NCBI GenBank assembly: GCA_937913075.1
Contig: CALEPU010000251.1
Coordinates: 1-15,616 of the forward strand
Direction of reading: 5' to 3'
Source: an uncultured Clostridia bacterium
Lineage (GTDB): Bacteria; Bacillota; Clostridia; Christensenellales; CAG-138
DNA: 15,616 bases
The notes under the pieces are model-generated. The model saw only the letters and a program-made list of their open reading frames with translations. It searched no databases and had not been told where the DNA came from. Positions 13,655 through 15,616 of the stretch are shown in pieces. The position numbers and the translations under genes were made by a program. Position 1 is the stretch's first letter, and each line of letters begins with the position of its first letter.

Positions 13655-15106
13655 TCACACGGCAGCCTTGCCGTTTTCGTCGGAAATTATTTTGAAAATC
13701 CGGTCCTCGCTGCCGGTTACGGCGTTGATATAGACCACGTATTCCTCCCCGCCGCAATAGCCGTGGAGCTCGTAGCACAGGGCCTCGGTCATGGGCGAGA
13801 GCGGGATGAGAGCCAAAGTTACGCCGTCCACCTCGAGCCGCGGCGAGGCAAGCGCCAGAGCTTCTTCCTCGGCAAGCTCGGGCAGCGGCAGCCGCCGCTC
13901 CCTGTGACTGAAAAGGTAGTTGTTTGCGTCTGCGCCGACAATGCGCCCCGTGCCGCGCTCTATCCACACCTTTATCAAATCGTTGTAGACGCGCACGCTG
14001 CCTGTCTGCCAAACGTACGATATGAGCGCCATGCCGTTATAATACATTGCGTAGGTCGGAATCATGCCGGAATAGCCTGCGGTTTCGAGCCATAAAAGTC
14101 CTGCTTGGCAGAGCATTTCATACTCGGTATCATCGGGTATGCCCTCCGTTTCGTTTGCGGTCTCGCCCATGAACCATAAGAGGCGCCCGCCGGTTACCGT
14201 TACGGCAGCGGCGACATTTCCCTGACCTTCTGCGCTTTCAAAGGTGTAAACGGGTATCTTGCCTCCGCTCATGCCTGTCGGCACAAGTGACGCGCCCGTC
14301 AGGCGCTGCGCGGCTTCGAGCGCCGTTTCCATGGTCACATCCTCCCCCGTCACGCCCTTTGCCTCCGCTTTCTCGGTGCTCTCCGAAAAAGGACCGTCGT
14401 ATATCAGCGAGGGGTACTCGGGTATCGATTCATCTGCCGTTGCGCTGTCGTTCATATTATCGCCCTGATGGTCCGAAGGAGAGGATGACGGCGAGGATGA
14501 CTGTGAGGGCTGCTCTGCGCCTGAGCTTAATAATGTTTGAGACTCTGAGTCCGTTGCGTCATCGGCATAATAGCCCGATGGCGCCATTATGTCAAAGGCT
14601 ATTTCGCCGTTGTCCACGGCGGTGCGCAGCCTCACTGTCAACCGCGTGCAGGTCTCGTACAACGCTTCAAGCTGGTCGAGGTCGGAGCCTGCAAGAGCTT
14701 CCCCCGCCAGCACGCGCCTGCTCAAGCATCGGGCATAATCGCCTGTGCGAACGAGAAATTTCATCAGCTCCTCCGTTGCGGCATGCGTGCGAGGCAGACG
14801 GCTCATAACCGAAACTGCGGCCGAGCCGGCGCTGACTATATCCTCCAATGCGAGCACGCACTGCGTCTTTGAGGCGGCTACTCTGAGCTTCGCAAGCGAG
14901 GACTGCATATCGTAAACATTGTCCTCAAGCTCGTTTGCACAGCGGTCGAAGACCGCGTAGGTCGCGCCCATGTATTCCCCCGCAACGGAAAAATACTCCT
15001 CGGCACGCGCCTTTTGCGCCGAGCCCCAGACTGCGGTCACTGTAAGCGCCGCCGTGAAAAGCACCGGCAGTACGTATCGGAATATTATCCTCTCGGTCTT
15101 TTTCAT
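13655..15106 (-). CDS. ypeB: Germination protein YpeB
   Basis: A 483-residue protein matching YpeB, which is needed to place and stabilise the cortex-lytic enzyme SleB in the spore. A membrane anchor lies at about residues 11-28 (after KKTERIIFR), followed by a helical N-terminal domain to about 170. Next comes a Ser/Gln/Pro-rich linker at about 190-225, then the conserved YPSLIYDGPFSE, and C-terminal PepSY-like repeats, with a tail RIVGADANNYLFSHRERRLP. The ATG at 15106 is chosen because MKKTERIIF is the normal opening and CGGAGA precedes it; the longer open frame overlaps sleB. It starts 56 bases after the sleB stop, the usual sleB-ypeB order, and is expected to be forespore-expressed. A terminator lies at 13504-13539. 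Confidence 0.93.
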   Translation of the reverse strand: MKKTERIIFRYVLPVLFTAALTVTAVWGSAQKARAEEYFSVAGEYMGATYAVFDRCANELEDNVYDMQSSLAKLRVAASKTQCVLALEDIVSAGSAAVSVMSRLPRTHAATEELMKFLVRTGDYARCLSRRVLAGEALAGSDLDQLEALYETCTRLTVRLRTAVDNGEIAFDIMAPSGYYADDATDSESQTLLSSGAEQPSQSSSPSSSPSDHQGDNMNDSATADESIPEYPSLIYDGPFSESTEKAEAKGVTGEDVTMETALEAAQRLTGASLVPTGMSGGKIPVYTFESAEGQGNVAAAVTVTGGRLLWFMGETANETEGIPDDTEYEMLCQAGLLWLETAGYSGMIPTYAMYYNGMALISYVWQTGSVRVYNDLIKVWIERGTGRIVGADANNYLFSHRERRLPLPELAEEEALALASPRLEVDGVTLALIPLSPMTEALCYELHGYCGGEEYVVYINAVTGSEDRIFKIISDENGKAAV

Positions 15107-15162
15107 GCTATCATCTCCGTAAAAGTAATAATTATATTCATTGATCGGGCGAGAGAACCAAC

Positions 15163-15616
15163 TCAGCAGAAGGCGTGATTGCCTATCCTCAGGCGCACCG
15201 TACGGGACAGCATCCAGCGGCTCGTCGCTGTCGCGGGATTGTAATAATAAAGGCAGCCGTAGGTAGGGTCCCAACCGTTCAAAGCGTCCCTTGCCGCCTT
15301 TATCGCCGTTTGGTCGGGAGCCAAATTGATCTGCCCGTCGCTCACCGCGTCAAATGCGCCGCTCTGATAAATGACGCCGGCGATGGTGTTTGGAAATGCG
15401 GAGCTCTTGACTCTGTTGAGCACGACCGCGCCGATCGCCACCTGCCCCTCGTAGGGCTCGCCCCTGCCCTCGCCGTATATCAGCCGCGCGAGCAGGTAGA
15501 CGTCCGCAGAAGTGGTGCCGCCGGAGGACGATGATGACGAGCCGCCGCTTAAAGTCATTCCGAGCGCCGCGAGCGTTTGCTTCCCAACAATGCCGTCGGC
15601 GGCAAGCCCGTTTTTC
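15163..15616 (-). CDS. sleB: Spore cortex-lytic enzyme SleB, C-terminal part (runs off the right edge)
   Basis: The last 150 residues of a cell-wall hydrolase SleB. From the window edge inward are the end of a peptidoglycan-binding domain (GLAADGIVGKQTLAALG), a Gly/Ser linker, and the Hydrolase_2 catalytic domain with LLARLIYGEGRGEPYEGQVA (catalytic Glu in the GExRGE motif) and VLNRVKSSAFPNTI. It closes with YYNPATATSRWM and the end NHAFC. SleB is a lytic transglycosylase that cuts muramic-delta-lactam cortex in germinating spores; it depends on YpeB, encoded just downstream. The signal peptide would lie beyond the window. Confidence 0.93.
   Translation of the reverse strand, partial: KNGLAADGIVGKQTLAALGMTLSGGSSSSSSGGTTSADVYLLARLIYGEGRGEPYEGQVAIGAVVLNRVKSSAFPNTIAGVIYQSGAFDAVSDGQINLAPDQTAIKAARDALNGWDPTYGCLYYYNPATATSRWMLSRTVRLRIGNHAFC

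Noticed and set aside
13655..15274. Longer ypeB frame starting at 15274
   Set aside because: It overlaps the sleB end; the standard MKKTERI start with a ribosome binding site is at 15106.

Overview
The window looks like chromosome from an endospore-forming member of the Clostridia, possibly an Oscillospirales-type gut anaerobe. The evidence is cotJ spore-coat genes at the left, the sleB-ypeB cortex-lysis pair at the right, a long-insertion Rho of the kind found in Clostridia, AGGAGG-type ribosome binding sites before nearly every gene, and GC-rich third codon positions. The taxonomic placement is inference. No tRNA, rRNA, CRISPR array, insertion sequence or prophage gene was seen.

Left block (1-1690, minus strand): the start of an M16 peptidase gene, a terminator-like hairpin, an odd composite reading frame at 113-1117, then cotJB and cotJA. 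The composite frame joins, in frame, the first three quarters of CotJC (manganese-catalase-like coat protein), a HEPN domain, and the S1-domain tail of polynucleotide phosphorylase. Both junctions fall on short stretches that fit either parent family. A collapsed assembly or a recombination scar is therefore at least as likely as a real fusion protein.

Second block (1690-4870, plus strand): two overlapping candidate microprotein genes, then rho with a tyrosine/glutamine/arginine-rich disordered insertion, then a flavin-reductase-like gene, closed by an intrinsic terminator.

Third block (4960-8049, plus strand): a promoter, a possible 50-residue protein, and a tight three-gene cassette. The cassette encodes an HxxxDG acyltransferase, a zinc-ribbon protein with six membrane segments (DUF6320-like), and an HSL-type alpha/beta hydrolase. 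It looks like an acyl-ester module with unknown substrate.

Fourth block (8098-13622, plus strand): a consensus promoter drives a structured leader that contains a possible 8-codon leader peptide. It is followed by pruA (P5C dehydrogenase), a [2Fe-2S] protein, an FAD/NAD-type oxidoreductase, a ferredoxin, a BFD-like [2Fe-2S] protein, a DAO-family FAD oxidoreductase and a small zinc ribbon. Together they resemble a multi-subunit amine/proline dehydrogenase coupled to P5C dehydrogenase. That would oxidise proline, or a hydroxyproline relative, to glutamate or hydroxyglutamate and pass electrons through iron-sulfur carriers.

Right block (13456-15616): a convergent intergenic region packed with hairpins, including terminators for both strands. 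It is followed on the minus strand by ypeB and the 3' part of sleB, which cuts cortex peptidoglycan during germination.
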